A stretch of DNA of 48,119 bases from Caecitellus pseudoparvulus (lineage: Eukaryota; Bigyra: Bicosoecida): positions 1-48,119 of the forward strand of contig CBFFRQ010000210.1 of the NCBI GenBank assembly GCA_965644315.1, in the 5' to 3' direction. Below the pieces are notes generated by a model, which ran no database searches, had not been told where the DNA came from, and worked only from the letters and a program-made list of their open reading frames with translations. How positions within the stretch are numbered: position 1 is the stretch's first letter; the number at the start of each line of letters is the position of its first letter. Made by a program: the position numbers and the translations under genes. Of the stretch, positions 9,301 through 17,955 are shown in pieces.

Positions 9301-11769
9301 ATGACGAGCTACAGCGGTGCTTCAAGTTCCCCCAGCCCCTCCCCTACTCCCCAGCCGTCTCCTCCCCGCTCGGCTTGGGCCCTTGCTCTCTCCTCACACA
9401 ACTCCTCATCCCACCTTCGCATTGCCCCTCCCTTCTCTGCACAGCTCGCATGTGCTGAACACTGCTCTTCCCCACAAGCCCTCATCCTACCCTGCCCTCG
9501 ACCAGGCTCATGCCTTCCCCACTCCGACGTGCGCCTCCTCACAGCCTGTCAGCCTGGACACCGCGGCCTCGCATGCCAAGCCTGTGCCGACGGCTGGGCT
9601 GCTACCTCCCCCTGCACCACATGTCGCCAGTGCCCCTTCAATGGCCTGGCGCCAGGTGTCGTCAAGGTGGGCGCCACAGCCGCTCAGATAGCGCTGGGAC
9701 TGGCCGTGTCCCTCTTCGCGGTGCACGGGTATGCTCGTGCTCCAGACCGTGTCGCAACGACCCTGTTCAGTGGCGGCCTGCGCCTGGCCATGTGGTACAT
9801 CGGCATGGCGGGGCAGGTGGCGCTGCTGGCTGCCGACACGCCAGGCACACTGCAGGCGACAGCCCACACCCTGGGCCACTGGGCCGACGTCTGTGGCATG
9901 GCCCAGCCCTGGCGAGCTGGCCAAGAGCAGACTCTGCCGCCCAACGGCACCATGTACGCACGCCAGCCTGAGCCAGCCCAAGGCGTGGATGTCCTGGGCA
10001 TCCTGGGCGCACTCACAGGGCGGGCTGGCATTGCGACAATGCCGAGTGCGGGGTGTCTCACAGGCGGAGGCGACAGCCGCAGCCCGCATGACATGGCCAA
10101 CATCATCATGGCCGTGTACGGCGCCGTGCTGCTGTGTGCCAGTGCCTCTGTGCTGTGGTGCGCTCGCCCTGCTCCTGGCAAGACCTGGGCCATCATCATG
10201 CTGCTCCTGGCGCCAGCGGCGTACATGCAGGTGGTGCCCAGTGTCATCCAGGGCCAGGCCCGCATCGTGGGGCTGCAGCCAGTGTGGCGTGGCATGTCCA
10301 GTCCGGATGATGTCGCTGGGCATGCGGCTGACGTGGGCGGCTACGCTGCCTCCCTGACGCTGCAGTGCTTGGCTGCCACGGTGGGTGTGCTGAGTGTGCT
10401 GGCGTGGCGGCAGTGGCGGAGGTCGGAACACTTGCTGCCCCGGGGGGCGTCCATCGCTGCCTACTGCACGATGGGGTACCGCATGCAGTACACACCACAG
10501 CAAGCAGTCCGCCTCGCTGACGCAACAGGTGCAGACAAGGCACTCAAAGCATCGGCTATCGCAGCAGCACGAGCCAGCGAGCGTGCCTGCTGCGGTGCCG
10601 GGCGCCTCCTGCCCACACACGCCTTCCCTGCCCTGCAGATGGCCCTTGTCGTCCTGGTGGCGGTCATGGGCAGCATGACGACATCCGTCGTGGCCCGCCT
10701 CGTGTGTGTGGGTGTGGGTGTGGCGGGCAGCATGGCCCTCGTGCAGCACCGTCGGCCGTGGGCGCTGGCTGAGCTGAGCGACCTGGACGTCCTGGCCCAT
10801 GGCGGCATCCTCGTGCAGGTGGTGTGTGTGGGCGTGGGCACAGTAGGCGGTGGACTGGCCACTGCCGCACCCATCATCTCCGGCGTCGGGCATGTGCTTG
10901 TGCTGCTGTGGCTGGCCATGGCTGTCGCTCGAGGATACAGTGGCCGAGCCCGAGCACTGCTGGCACGTATGGGTCGGCGCCTGCGAGCACTGCTGCCTGA
11001 GCTGGGGCCAGCCAGTGCAAGAAGTGGTAGCAGTGGTCAGCTGGGCGATGTGGCTGACAGCCAAGTGCCGGGCGTGGGCAGCATTGTGTGGGCGTTGGTG
11101 CAGCGGTGTGTGCGGCGAGGTGAGGTGCGGCCGGCAGCGTCTCGTCCAGCGACGGATGTGCTGAGTGTGCTGGGCATGGTGCAGGAGCAGGGACTGACCG
11201 TGGAGACTGGCATGGCGGGTGTGGTGGGTGACTCGGGGTCAACTCTGGTGGCCGTACAATCTGGAAGCGGTGTCAAACAACCCGCCTCTGGGAGTGACCT
11301 GGTAGGTCAGGCTGAGGCCTCAAGAAATCCGCTTGAAGGGTTCAGCACTGGAGCCCCCAACCACACAGTGCACGGAGCCAATCCGATGCTGCAGACGACT
11401 GGACGTGGCCGGCAACCCCTGCGCGTCGCGAGGCCATCTCTTGGCTCTGCGCCTCCAAACCGTGCACGTGACTTGCTAGCTGTCCAGCCACAAAGTGGCG
11501 GGCCGGGTAGTGTGCGACAGAACCTGCCTGCAGAGCTCTCGGGGCCCGGTGCAGCCCAGCGACGCCCAAGTGTAGCGCAGGCGCTGCTGTCTCAAGAGCT
11601 TAGTCCCGGACAGAGTGTAGGAGAGCAATCCGAGCACGGCGCGCCGGCAACTGCTGGCCAGGCGGGGCGGCGCATGTCGGGTGTTCGCAACGTGGACGGC
11701 CGTGGCCGCCTGTCGTACGCAGGGGCCGCCCGCAGGCGGAGCTCGGTGCATGAGGTTCCGAAGCCATGA
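6361..11769 (+). CDS. LRR receptor-like multi-pass membrane protein, copy 2
   Basis: A single open frame of 1802 residues. ATG 6361 was chosen because copy 3 has the equivalent ATG with an in-frame stop just upstream; frame remains open further upstream here but lacks conservation of coding sense. A hydrophobic segment at about residues 60-80 (GWGGLLWLTCVV) would act as a late signal peptide or anchor. Then follow a Cys cap, 28 VLR-like LRRs (about 115-826), a Cys-rich block (827-956), a Ser/Pro stalk, a second Cys motif (about 1029-1092), eight or nine membrane helices (1100-1525) and a tail with an RRRSS site near the C-terminus. N-glycosylation sequons (NLT, NLS) are frequent in the LRRs. 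An intron at 6378-6428 would keep the frame and shorten the N-terminus, so the mature start is uncertain. Confidence 0.85.
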   Translation: MANPRKCVETCPGLVGCLRTTCSWRQGNRSSTDEGTAHRLPLGHGTKAPASRSVRIGSRAGWGGLLWLTCVVSLWAGVMGGVPACCEVEGSTLVSCNACGGTSLNISHSYFSSINASAFDDLASLTSLSLYKCSFWNGLPLGVFDALSGLTYLDLHGTYVPSSLLSDWFSSLPNLMYLDLSYSGLRSLPDGLFDGLASLTHLTMKGGRTWSRGGLTSLQPGVFSSLNNLTHLDLSHNTGLTSLPIGIFDNLTSLVTLDLGYNEDLNNLPAGVFDSLTSLTSLNLTRSTALTSLLPGVFDSLINLRTLHLSYSPALASLPSDVFDSLARLTHLAMGRSYYLTSLPPGVFQNLTSLRSLDLSSNYALTSLPEGVFDSLTNLTSLDLSNNAALSTLSEGTFRNLISLKTLDLSEARTLVALPPGLFDNLTSLTSLSLQGYRYWTSGGLTSLAPGVFNRLASLSSLDLSNNRDLTSLPVGIFDRLTSLTTLDLSHNYALASLPEGVFDSLTSLTTLDLSYDSRLTSIPSGAFSRLASLTKLDLRSCSFLSSLPTGSFDSLSSLTTLDLSDNSALASLPPNVFVGLVSLTTLKLRNNFNLETLSSGIFDGLSSLLHLDLSRSNDLLRLPPDVFSSLTSLTSLDLSFSRNLSSLPPGIFGNLSSLTTLDLSNSDALSSVPPGVFRGLTSLTTLDLSKNRALSNLSFGVFSGLASLSSLFLSGHEYWTRGGLMSLSSGIFDGLLSLTTLDLSNNRYLTSLPGGAFYDLTSLIRLDLSRTSQLARVQPGIFDRLSSLRQLGLSTMYALQSLPVGVFDSLTSLAHLDVSGSTFARYCPPPSSSAINCSMQDGPLQYNPRMCLCSGCPTAPPLANTTLNCDEPNSCSVGTGDDSFILQEGASVHCSGSDSCRNASMFCIHPSTPSPCNVSCTGEGSCVGIGLYGVWNCTAGDCPPAIDVVCAPSQFLESTPTPSPSNSPSPSTSPSSSPMMTSYSGASSSPSPSPTPQPSPPRSAWALALSSHNSSSHLRIAPPFSAQLACAEHCSSPQALILPCPRPGSCLPHSDVRLLTACQPGHRGLACQACADGWAATSPCTTCRQCPFNGLAPGVVKVGATAAQIALGLAVSLFAVHGYARAPDRVATTLFSGGLRLAMWYIGMAGQVALLAADTPGTLQATAHTLGHWADVCGMAQPWRAGQEQTLPPNGTMYARQPEPAQGVDVLGILGALTGRAGIATMPSAGCLTGGGDSRSPHDMANIIMAVYGAVLLCASASVLWCARPAPGKTWAIIMLLLAPAAYMQVVPSVIQGQARIVGLQPVWRGMSSPDDVAGHAADVGGYAASLTLQCLAATVGVLSVLAWRQWRRSEHLLPRGASIAAYCTMGYRMQYTPQQAVRLADATGADKALKASAIAAARASERACCGAGRLLPTHAFPALQMALVVLVAVMGSMTTSVVARLVCVGVGVAGSMALVQHRRPWALAELSDLDVLAHGGILVQVVCVGVGTVGGGLATAAPIISGVGHVLVLLWLAMAVARGYSGRARALLARMGRRLRALLPELGPASARSGSSGQLGDVADSQVPGVGSIVWALVQRCVRRGEVRPAASRPATDVLSVLGMVQEQGLTVETGMAGVVGDSGSTLVAVQSGSGVKQPASGSDLVGQAEASRNPLEGFSTGAPNHTVHGANPMLQTTGRGRQPLRVARPSLGSAPPNRARDLLAVQPQSGGPGSVRQNLPAELSGPGAAQRRPSVAQALLSQELSPGQSVGEQSEHGAPATAGQAGRRMSGVRNVDGRGRLSYAGAARRRSSVHEVPKP
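9389..11769 (+). repeat. Conserved 3' module of LRR gene copy 2
   Basis: Partner of 2728-5108. The two differ only at scattered bases, for example in the codons just before the first helix and in parts of the tail. This contrasts with their LRR regions, whose repeats cannot be paired one to one by eye. Confidence 0.85.
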
Positions 11770-12596
11770 AGGAACGCAGCGAAGTCGTACCTGATTTATA
11801 GGACAAGCTGCATTCAAAGTTAGAACTTCTGCATTTGCTGGAGGGTGTGTACTTGGCAAAGGCTGTGCATTTCTCTTTGCCATTTCTTGCGCCAAGCTGT
11901 TGCAGCTGCTTGCATAGATCACACCTACCTTGATAAGAAAGCCTCCGCCCCCCTACCATGTACGGACTGCCCTCGCCTGCGCACTTCAAGGGCCCAGCTG
12001 TTGCTATCATCGAGGCCCAACATGCATGCTCTCTGTGTTGTGCATCCACTGGCAAGCCGCCTGCATTGAAGGCAAGCAAGGAAGGATGCAGAAAGTACGG
12101 TGGAAACGAGCACCGAAATCAGGCTCCAACGAAGCAAATTACACGAACCAACACACTCCATGAGCTCGAAGGGCTCGCCACAACCGGTGAGCCTTAGGGC
12201 ATATCATACCCGTAGCGGACCTTGAGTCTGAACAGGACTGCTCGTGTGACTCACAGCCAAACGCAGCATTGCGGCAACAACCGCAGCGCACCGCAATCCA
12301 AGAGCGTGCCGCGTCTCCAAGATGGCATCATTAGGTGGCACAGCGAGCTGCAAGTGCTATGAAGTGTTTGGAAGCCCCATGCTGTGTGGGCGCGCCGAAC
12401 GGGATGCACGTCAAGATGGCCAAGCTTGATCCAGGCTAAGGATGAATCCACACTGACTGCGCGAGCACGCAGCACTGATCAAGGCCATCATCACTTGTAG
12501 CAGACCCCCATGCAGATATGAAGTGCACAAGGCAAGCAGGTACGTCTTGCTGCCTTGACCAGGCGAGCCGGCGGTTGGCAAGGAGAAGAGTGGCAA

Positions 12597-12614
12597 GCGT
12601 TTCGCGCGAAACGC
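12597..12614. promoter_or_regulatory. Second copy of the E2F-like palindrome
   Basis: The same 18-base palindrome as at 5930-5947, about 410 bases before the copy 3 ATG. The flanking bases differ slightly between the two spacers while the palindrome itself is unchanged. Confidence 0.5.
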
Positions 12615-12859
12615 GAGCCCAAGTCTCATGCCTCAAGCTCTGAGCCACTGCCACGTAACAGACAAAACGTACACATGGCGTACACTGACTCCATTGAGAG
12701 TCGTCAAAACTAACCTTTCTTGCTTGCTGCATTCCACATGACCAGGCTTGCAGTCAGGCAACAGAGGTGTGCCAGCTTGCAACAAGCGGCACTCCCGCTT
12801 GACAGACACACCAGGCCTCTGTCACGCAGCCTTCAAGCTCGAAACCGGATTCAAGGAAA

Positions 12860-12878
12860 CAATCGTAGGAAACGATTG
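12860..12878 (+). other. Conserved 5' leader hairpin ahead of LRR copy 3
   Basis: The same 7-bp stem and AGGAA loop as at 6195-6213, at the same distance from the start codon. Confidence 0.45.
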
Positions 12879-13025
12879 AAGCAGACCGACGATTTCTTGT
12901 GCTGCTGCGCCCTGTCGTCCTTGGGTGGGCGTGAAACACCGCGCTTCGCTCAGGCGCAAGTACAGCCTGCAGAGCTCGCCCACACACACTAGCCCAGAGC
13001 GCGGGACCTCTGCACTGTGGCGAGA

Positions 13026-16000
13026 ATGGCGATCACACAAAAGTGTGTGGAAACGTGCACAGGTCTTGTGGGGTGCCTGCGTACCACCTGCAGCTGGAGG
13101 CAGGGGAATCGGTCGAGTGCGGATAGAGGCATCTCACACAGACTTCCCTTGACACATGGTATACAGGCATCAGTGTGGAGGAGCGTCAGGATCGGGGCAA
13201 GGGCTGGGTGGGGGGGGCTGCTCTGGTTGACTTGCGTGGTGGGCCTGTGGGCCGCAGCAATCGGGGACGTGCCATTATGCTGCGTGGTGGAGGGTGACAC
13301 TCTGATGAGCTGTAGCGGATGTGGGGGAACAAGCCTGAACATTTCGGGAAACAGCTTCAAGAACATAAGTGCCAATGCTTTTGATAACTTTGCAAGTCTC
13401 ACGAGCCTGGACCTTGGCCACAACTTTGGCCTGACCAGCCTGCCGTCGGGAGTGTTTGATCACCTGCACAACCTGAGCACCCTTTCTATAGCGGGACACA
13501 AGCAGTGGGTCGGAGGTGGGTTGCAGACCCTGCTGCCAACTACCTTCAACAACCTTACCAGCCTCACGTACCTAGATCTGAGTGGTAACGGCGCCCTGGC
13601 CAACTTGCCGCAAGGCTTGTTTGCTCACCTTTGCAACCTCACACACCTGGACCTGAGCGGCACGGGTCTGTCCGGCTTCCCTCCAGATATGTTCAGCAGC
13701 CTTACAAGCCTTACGAAGTTGTTCTTGGGTGGCAACAATGCTCTATCGAGCCTGCCCCCGGGGGTGTTTGACAGCTTGACCAACCTCGCAGTCCTTGGCC
13801 TGGGTCACACCAGCTTGGCAAGCCTGCCATCACATATATTTGATAACCTCTCCAGCCTCAAAAGGTTGAGTCTAGCCTATAATGGCCTGACGAACCTGCC
13901 ATCGGGGGTGTTTCGTAACCTCAGGAGCCTTGCAGACCTGGACCTGAGATCCAACGACCTGACCAGCCTTCCGCCTGGCGTGTTTGGCAGCCTCACCAGC
14001 CTTTCACACTTGGATCTTAGCTTCAACTTTGCCTTGGCCAGCCTGCCAGCGGGCGTGTTTGGCAACACCACCAGCCTCACATACTTGAGCCTGAGGCGCG
14101 CCGACGTCAGTAGTCTGTCTCCCGGCGTGTTTGATAGCCTGACAAACCTCACTCACCTGGATCTGAGCTATAATTATGGCCTGGCAAGCCTGCCTGTAGG
14201 CGTGTTCGACAACCTCTCTAGCCTCGCATACCTGGACCTCAGTTATGGTAGTGCCTTGAGTAGCTTGCCTGTGGGAGTGTTTCACAGCCTCACAAGCCTC
14301 ACGTCCCTGCACTTGAACTACAACGATGCCTTGGCCAGCCTTTCTGTGGACGTGTTTGACAGCCTCACCAGCCTGACCACCTTGAACGTCTACGGGTCTG
14401 CATTTTCAAGCCGGTGCCCCCCACCATCTCCATCTGCCATAAACTGCTCCATGCAGGACGGACCGCTCCAGCACAGTCCTAAACTGTGCTTGTGCAGTGG
14501 CTGTCCCACAGCACCCCCACTCTCAATCACGTCACTCAGCTGTACTGAACCACGAAGCTGCTCAGTCGGAAATGGTGTTCACTCGGTCGCCCTGGAAGCG
14601 GGTGCTTCCGTGCATTGTTCGGGGAGTGACTCCTGCAGAAACGCCAGCATGTTCTGCACATCCCTTTCAATCCCGAGACCTTGTAACGTTTCGTGCACTG
14701 GAGAGAACTCCTGTGTGAACATGGCGCTGTATGGTGTGTGGAACTGCACAGCGGGCGCTTGTCCAGCTGCTGTCGATGTGGTGTGTGCTCCAAGCCAAAA
14801 CGTGCTGGAGAGCTCACCCACACCGAGCCCTTCCAACTCCCCCTCACCATCTACATCCCCCAGCAGTTTTCCGTCAATCACAAGCAGCAGCAGCGCCAGC
14901 GTGACAGGTACGGCATCCAGAACGCCCAGATCCACCACCACTGACCCACCAACGTCAACGGGCACTCCGTCGGTGACATCCAGTGGTCGCAGCATTGGTT
15001 CCAGGAGTACAACTCCCACCACCACTGTCACACCGACTCCATCAAGCTCGCCATCTTCAACCTCCAGCAGCACAAGCACAATTAGCCCGACTGTCAGTCC
15101 AACGCAAACTGTCACACCAACCAGCACAACCACCAGCACCCCCACAGCTGTTTCGCCCCACTCGAGCACTTCCATGCCCAATCCCTCAACATTCCCAAGC
15201 CCATCCTCCACACCCAAACCGTCCTTGCCCCGCTCAGCTTGGGCACTCACCCCCTCCTCACACAACTCCTCATCCCACCTTCGCGTTGCTCCCCATCTCT
15301 CAGCACAGCTCGCGTGTGCCAAGCACTGCTCCTCCCCACAAGCCCTCATCCTACCCTGCCCTCGACCAGGCTCATGCCTTCCCCACTCCGACGTGCGCCT
15401 CCTCACAAGCTGCCAGCCTGGACACCGCGGCCTCGCATGCCAAGCCTGTGACGACGGCTGGGCTGCTACCTCACCCTGCACCACATGTCGCCAGTGCCCC
15501 TTCAATGGCATGGCGCCAGGTGTCATCAAGGCAGGCACCACAGCCGCACAGATGGTGCTAGGGCTACTCACGTCCCTCTTTGCAGTGCACGGCTATGCAC
15601 GTGCTCCAGACCGTGTCGCGACAACCCTGTTCAGTGGCGGCCTGCGCCTGGCCATGTGGTACATCGGCATGGCGGGGCAGGTGGCACTATTGGCTGCCGA
15701 CACGCCAGGCACACTGCAGGCGACAGCTCACACGCTGGGCCACTGGACCGATGTATGTGGCATGGTCCAGCCCTGGCGAGCAGGCCAAGGCCAGGTCCTG
15801 CCGCCCAACGGCACCATGTACGCCAGCCAGCCTGAGCCAGCCCAAGGCGTCGATGTGCTGGGCATCCTAGGCGCACTCACAGGGCGGGCTGGCGTCGCGA
15901 CAATGCCAAGTGCCGGGTGTCTCACGGGCGGAGGCGACAGCCGCAGCCCGCATGACATGGCCAACATCATCATGGCCTTGTACGGCGCTGTTCTGTTGTG

Positions 16001-17633
16001 TGTCAGTGCCGCCGTGCTCTGGTGTTCTAGCCCTCCACCTGGCAAGACCTGGACCACCATCCTGCTGCTCCTGGCGCCAGCGGCGTACATGCAGGTGGTG
16101 CCCAGTGTCATCCAGGGCCAGGCCCGTGTCGTGGGGCTGCAACCAGTGTGGCGTGGCATGTCCAGTCCAGACGATGTCGCTGGGCATGCGGCTGACGTGG
16201 GCGGGTACGCTGCCTCCCTGACACTGCAGTGCTTGGCTGCCACGGTGGGTGTGCTGAGTGTGCTGGCGTGGCGGCAGTGGCGCAGGTCGGAACAGCTGCT
16301 GCCGCGGGGGGCGTCCATTCCTGCCTACTGCACGATGGGGTACCGCATGCAGTACACGCCACAACAAGCAGTGCGCCTCGCTGATGCAACAGGAGCAGAC
16401 AAGGCACTCAAAGCAGCGGCTGTCGCAGCAGCACGCGCCAGTGAGCGTGCTTGCTGCGGTGCTGGGCGACTCCTGCCCACACACGCCTTCCCTGCCCTGC
16501 AAATGGCCCTCGTCGTGCTGGTGGCGGTCATGGGCAGCATGACGACATCCATCGTGGCTCGCCTGGTGTGTGTGGGTGTGGGTGTGGCAGGCAGCATGGC
16601 CCTCGTGCAGCACCGTCGGCCGTGGGCGCTGGCTGAGCTGAGCGACCTGGATGTCCTGGCCCATGGGGGCATCCTCGTGCAGGTGGTGTGTGTGGGCGTG
16701 GGCACGGTGGGTGGTGGACTGGCCACTGCTGCATCCATCATCTCCGGCATCGGGCACGTGCTTGTGCTGCTGTGGCTAGCTCTGACTGTCGCCCGGGGGT
16801 ACAGTGGCCGCGCACGAGAAGTGATGGCACGTGTAGGCCGGCGTCTGCGAGCACTGCTGCCTGAGCTGGGGCCAGCCAGTGCAGGAAGTGGCAGCAGTGG
16901 TCAGCTGGGCGATGTGGCTGACAGCCAAGTGCCGGGTGTGGGCAGCATTGTGTGGGCGTTGGTGCAGCGGTGTGTGCGGCGAGGCGAGGTGCGGCCGGGA
17001 GCGTCTCGCCCAGCGTCAGATGTGTTGAGTGTGCTGGGCATGGTGCAGGAGCAGGGACTGAGCGTGGAGACTGGCATGGCGGATGTGGTGGGCGACTCTG
17101 CTTCAACCCTGATGACCATGCCGTCTGCACGTGACATGCACCGATCCGCCTCAGCAGAGCGAGATGGTGGCCAGCTGAAGTCTTCAAGAAATCCGCTTGA
17201 AAGTTTCAGCACTGGAGCATCTAACCGCACAGTGCACGGAGCAAACCCAATGCTGCAGGCGACTGGACGTGGCCGGCAACCCCTGCGCGTCGCGAGGCCA
17301 GCTCTTGGCTCTGCGCCTCCAACTGTACGTGACTTGCCACCTGTTCAGCCACAGAGTGGCGATACACTGAACGGTGAGCAGACGGCCTCAACTCCAATCG
17401 CCCCAGTAGACGTCATCGCCCAACGGCGGGCGAGTGTAGCGCAGGCGCTGCTGTCTCAAGAACTTAGTCCCGGACAGAGTGTAGGAGAGCAATCCGAACA
17501 CGGCGCGCCAGAATCTGCTGGCCAGGCGGGGCGGCGCATGTCAGGTGTTCGCAACGTGGACGGCCGTGGCCGCCTGTCGTTCGCAGGGGCCGCCCGCAGG
17601 CGGAGCTCGGTGCATCGGACCTCACGTCCTTGA
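13026..17633 (+). CDS. LRR receptor-like multi-pass membrane protein, copy 3 (short ectodomain)
   Basis: An uninterrupted frame of 1535 residues. ATG 13026 is the first in-frame ATG after an upstream TAG. The hydrophobic segment GWGGLLWLTCVVGLW is followed by a Cys cap and only 14 LRRs (about 13370-14410), half the number in copies 1 and 2. Next come a Cys-rich block, a much longer Ser/Thr/Pro stalk (about 14810-15235, mucin-like), the second Cys motif, the multi-helix membrane domain (15530-16800) and the tail with RRRSS close to the end. The membrane half is similar to copies 1 and 2 but clearly more diverged from them than they are from each other. Homology to the other copies stops at the stop codon, so this is the array end. 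Confidence 0.85.
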   Translation: MAITQKCVETCTGLVGCLRTTCSWRQGNRSSADRGISHRLPLTHGIQASVWRSVRIGARAGWGGLLWLTCVVGLWAAAIGDVPLCCVVEGDTLMSCSGCGGTSLNISGNSFKNISANAFDNFASLTSLDLGHNFGLTSLPSGVFDHLHNLSTLSIAGHKQWVGGGLQTLLPTTFNNLTSLTYLDLSGNGALANLPQGLFAHLCNLTHLDLSGTGLSGFPPDMFSSLTSLTKLFLGGNNALSSLPPGVFDSLTNLAVLGLGHTSLASLPSHIFDNLSSLKRLSLAYNGLTNLPSGVFRNLRSLADLDLRSNDLTSLPPGVFGSLTSLSHLDLSFNFALASLPAGVFGNTTSLTYLSLRRADVSSLSPGVFDSLTNLTHLDLSYNYGLASLPVGVFDNLSSLAYLDLSYGSALSSLPVGVFHSLTSLTSLHLNYNDALASLSVDVFDSLTSLTTLNVYGSAFSSRCPPPSPSAINCSMQDGPLQHSPKLCLCSGCPTAPPLSITSLSCTEPRSCSVGNGVHSVALEAGASVHCSGSDSCRNASMFCTSLSIPRPCNVSCTGENSCVNMALYGVWNCTAGACPAAVDVVCAPSQNVLESSPTPSPSNSPSPSTSPSSFPSITSSSSASVTGTASRTPRSTTTDPPTSTGTPSVTSSGRSIGSRSTTPTTTVTPTPSSSPSSTSSSTSTISPTVSPTQTVTPTSTTTSTPTAVSPHSSTSMPNPSTFPSPSSTPKPSLPRSAWALTPSSHNSSSHLRVAPHLSAQLACAKHCSSPQALILPCPRPGSCLPHSDVRLLTSCQPGHRGLACQACDDGWAATSPCTTCRQCPFNGMAPGVIKAGTTAAQMVLGLLTSLFAVHGYARAPDRVATTLFSGGLRLAMWYIGMAGQVALLAADTPGTLQATAHTLGHWTDVCGMVQPWRAGQGQVLPPNGTMYASQPEPAQGVDVLGILGALTGRAGVATMPSAGCLTGGGDSRSPHDMANIIMALYGAVLLCVSAAVLWCSSPPPGKTWTTILLLLAPAAYMQVVPSVIQGQARVVGLQPVWRGMSSPDDVAGHAADVGGYAASLTLQCLAATVGVLSVLAWRQWRRSEQLLPRGASIPAYCTMGYRMQYTPQQAVRLADATGADKALKAAAVAAARASERACCGAGRLLPTHAFPALQMALVVLVAVMGSMTTSIVARLVCVGVGVAGSMALVQHRRPWALAELSDLDVLAHGGILVQVVCVGVGTVGGGLATAASIISGIGHVLVLLWLALTVARGYSGRAREVMARVGRRLRALLPELGPASAGSGSSGQLGDVADSQVPGVGSIVWALVQRCVRRGEVRPGASRPASDVLSVLGMVQEQGLSVETGMADVVGDSASTLMTMPSARDMHRSASAERDGGQLKSSRNPLESFSTGASNRTVHGANPMLQATGRGRQPLRVARPALGSAPPTVRDLPPVQPQSGDTLNGEQTASTPIAPVDVIAQRRASVAQALLSQELSPGQSVGEQSEHGAPESAGQAGRRMSGVRNVDGRGRLSFAGAARRRSSVHRTSRP
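14816..15235 (+). repeat. Low-complexity Ser/Thr/Pro stalk of copy 3
   Basis: About 140 residues made almost only of Ser, Thr and Pro, with many TPT/SPS/STS triplets. The same place in copies 1 and 2 has about 45 residues. It is probably an O-glycosylated stalk that lifts the shorter LRR domain off the membrane (inference). Confidence 0.7.
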
Positions 17634-17955
17634 GGGAAAGCAGAAGTGCAACCTCTGGCTGTCAATACATACCTCATGTTCCCCCCACAGTCCGTCTCAT
17701 GTGTCAACGAACCATCACCCGCTTCCTCTGCCATTCAACAAATCCACACTCCCAATCTCAAGTCCGGCACACCACTATCGCCTAAACAATATCCAGTTTT
17801 CTACACTGCTTCCCGGCCTCGCTTTGCTTTTCGTTCCAAGCGCCAACACGGCTCGAGCTCCAGCCAGGTCCATGCACAATTTCGACAAGCTTGCACTCCA
17901 AGTGTTGCGCTGCAAGGCACGCCCGCATGGCAGGAGGCAGCACGCTTGAAGCATC
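17634..17955. other. Spacer between LRR array and HUS1
   Basis: 322 bases, pyrimidine-rich and less GC-rich than the flanks. It shows no similarity to the spacers inside the array and no supported gene. It probably holds the copy 3 3' UTR and the HUS1 promoter. Confidence 0.6.

Larger units (their letters stand above)
11770..13025 (+). repeat. Spacer between LRR copies 2 and 3
   Basis: This is the second copy of the spacer at 5109-6360, with scattered substitutions and a few small indels. It keeps the 18-base palindrome and the leader hairpin. No gene is supported. An in-frame TAG at about 12990 shows the copy 3 coding frame does not extend upstream of its leader. Confidence 0.8.
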
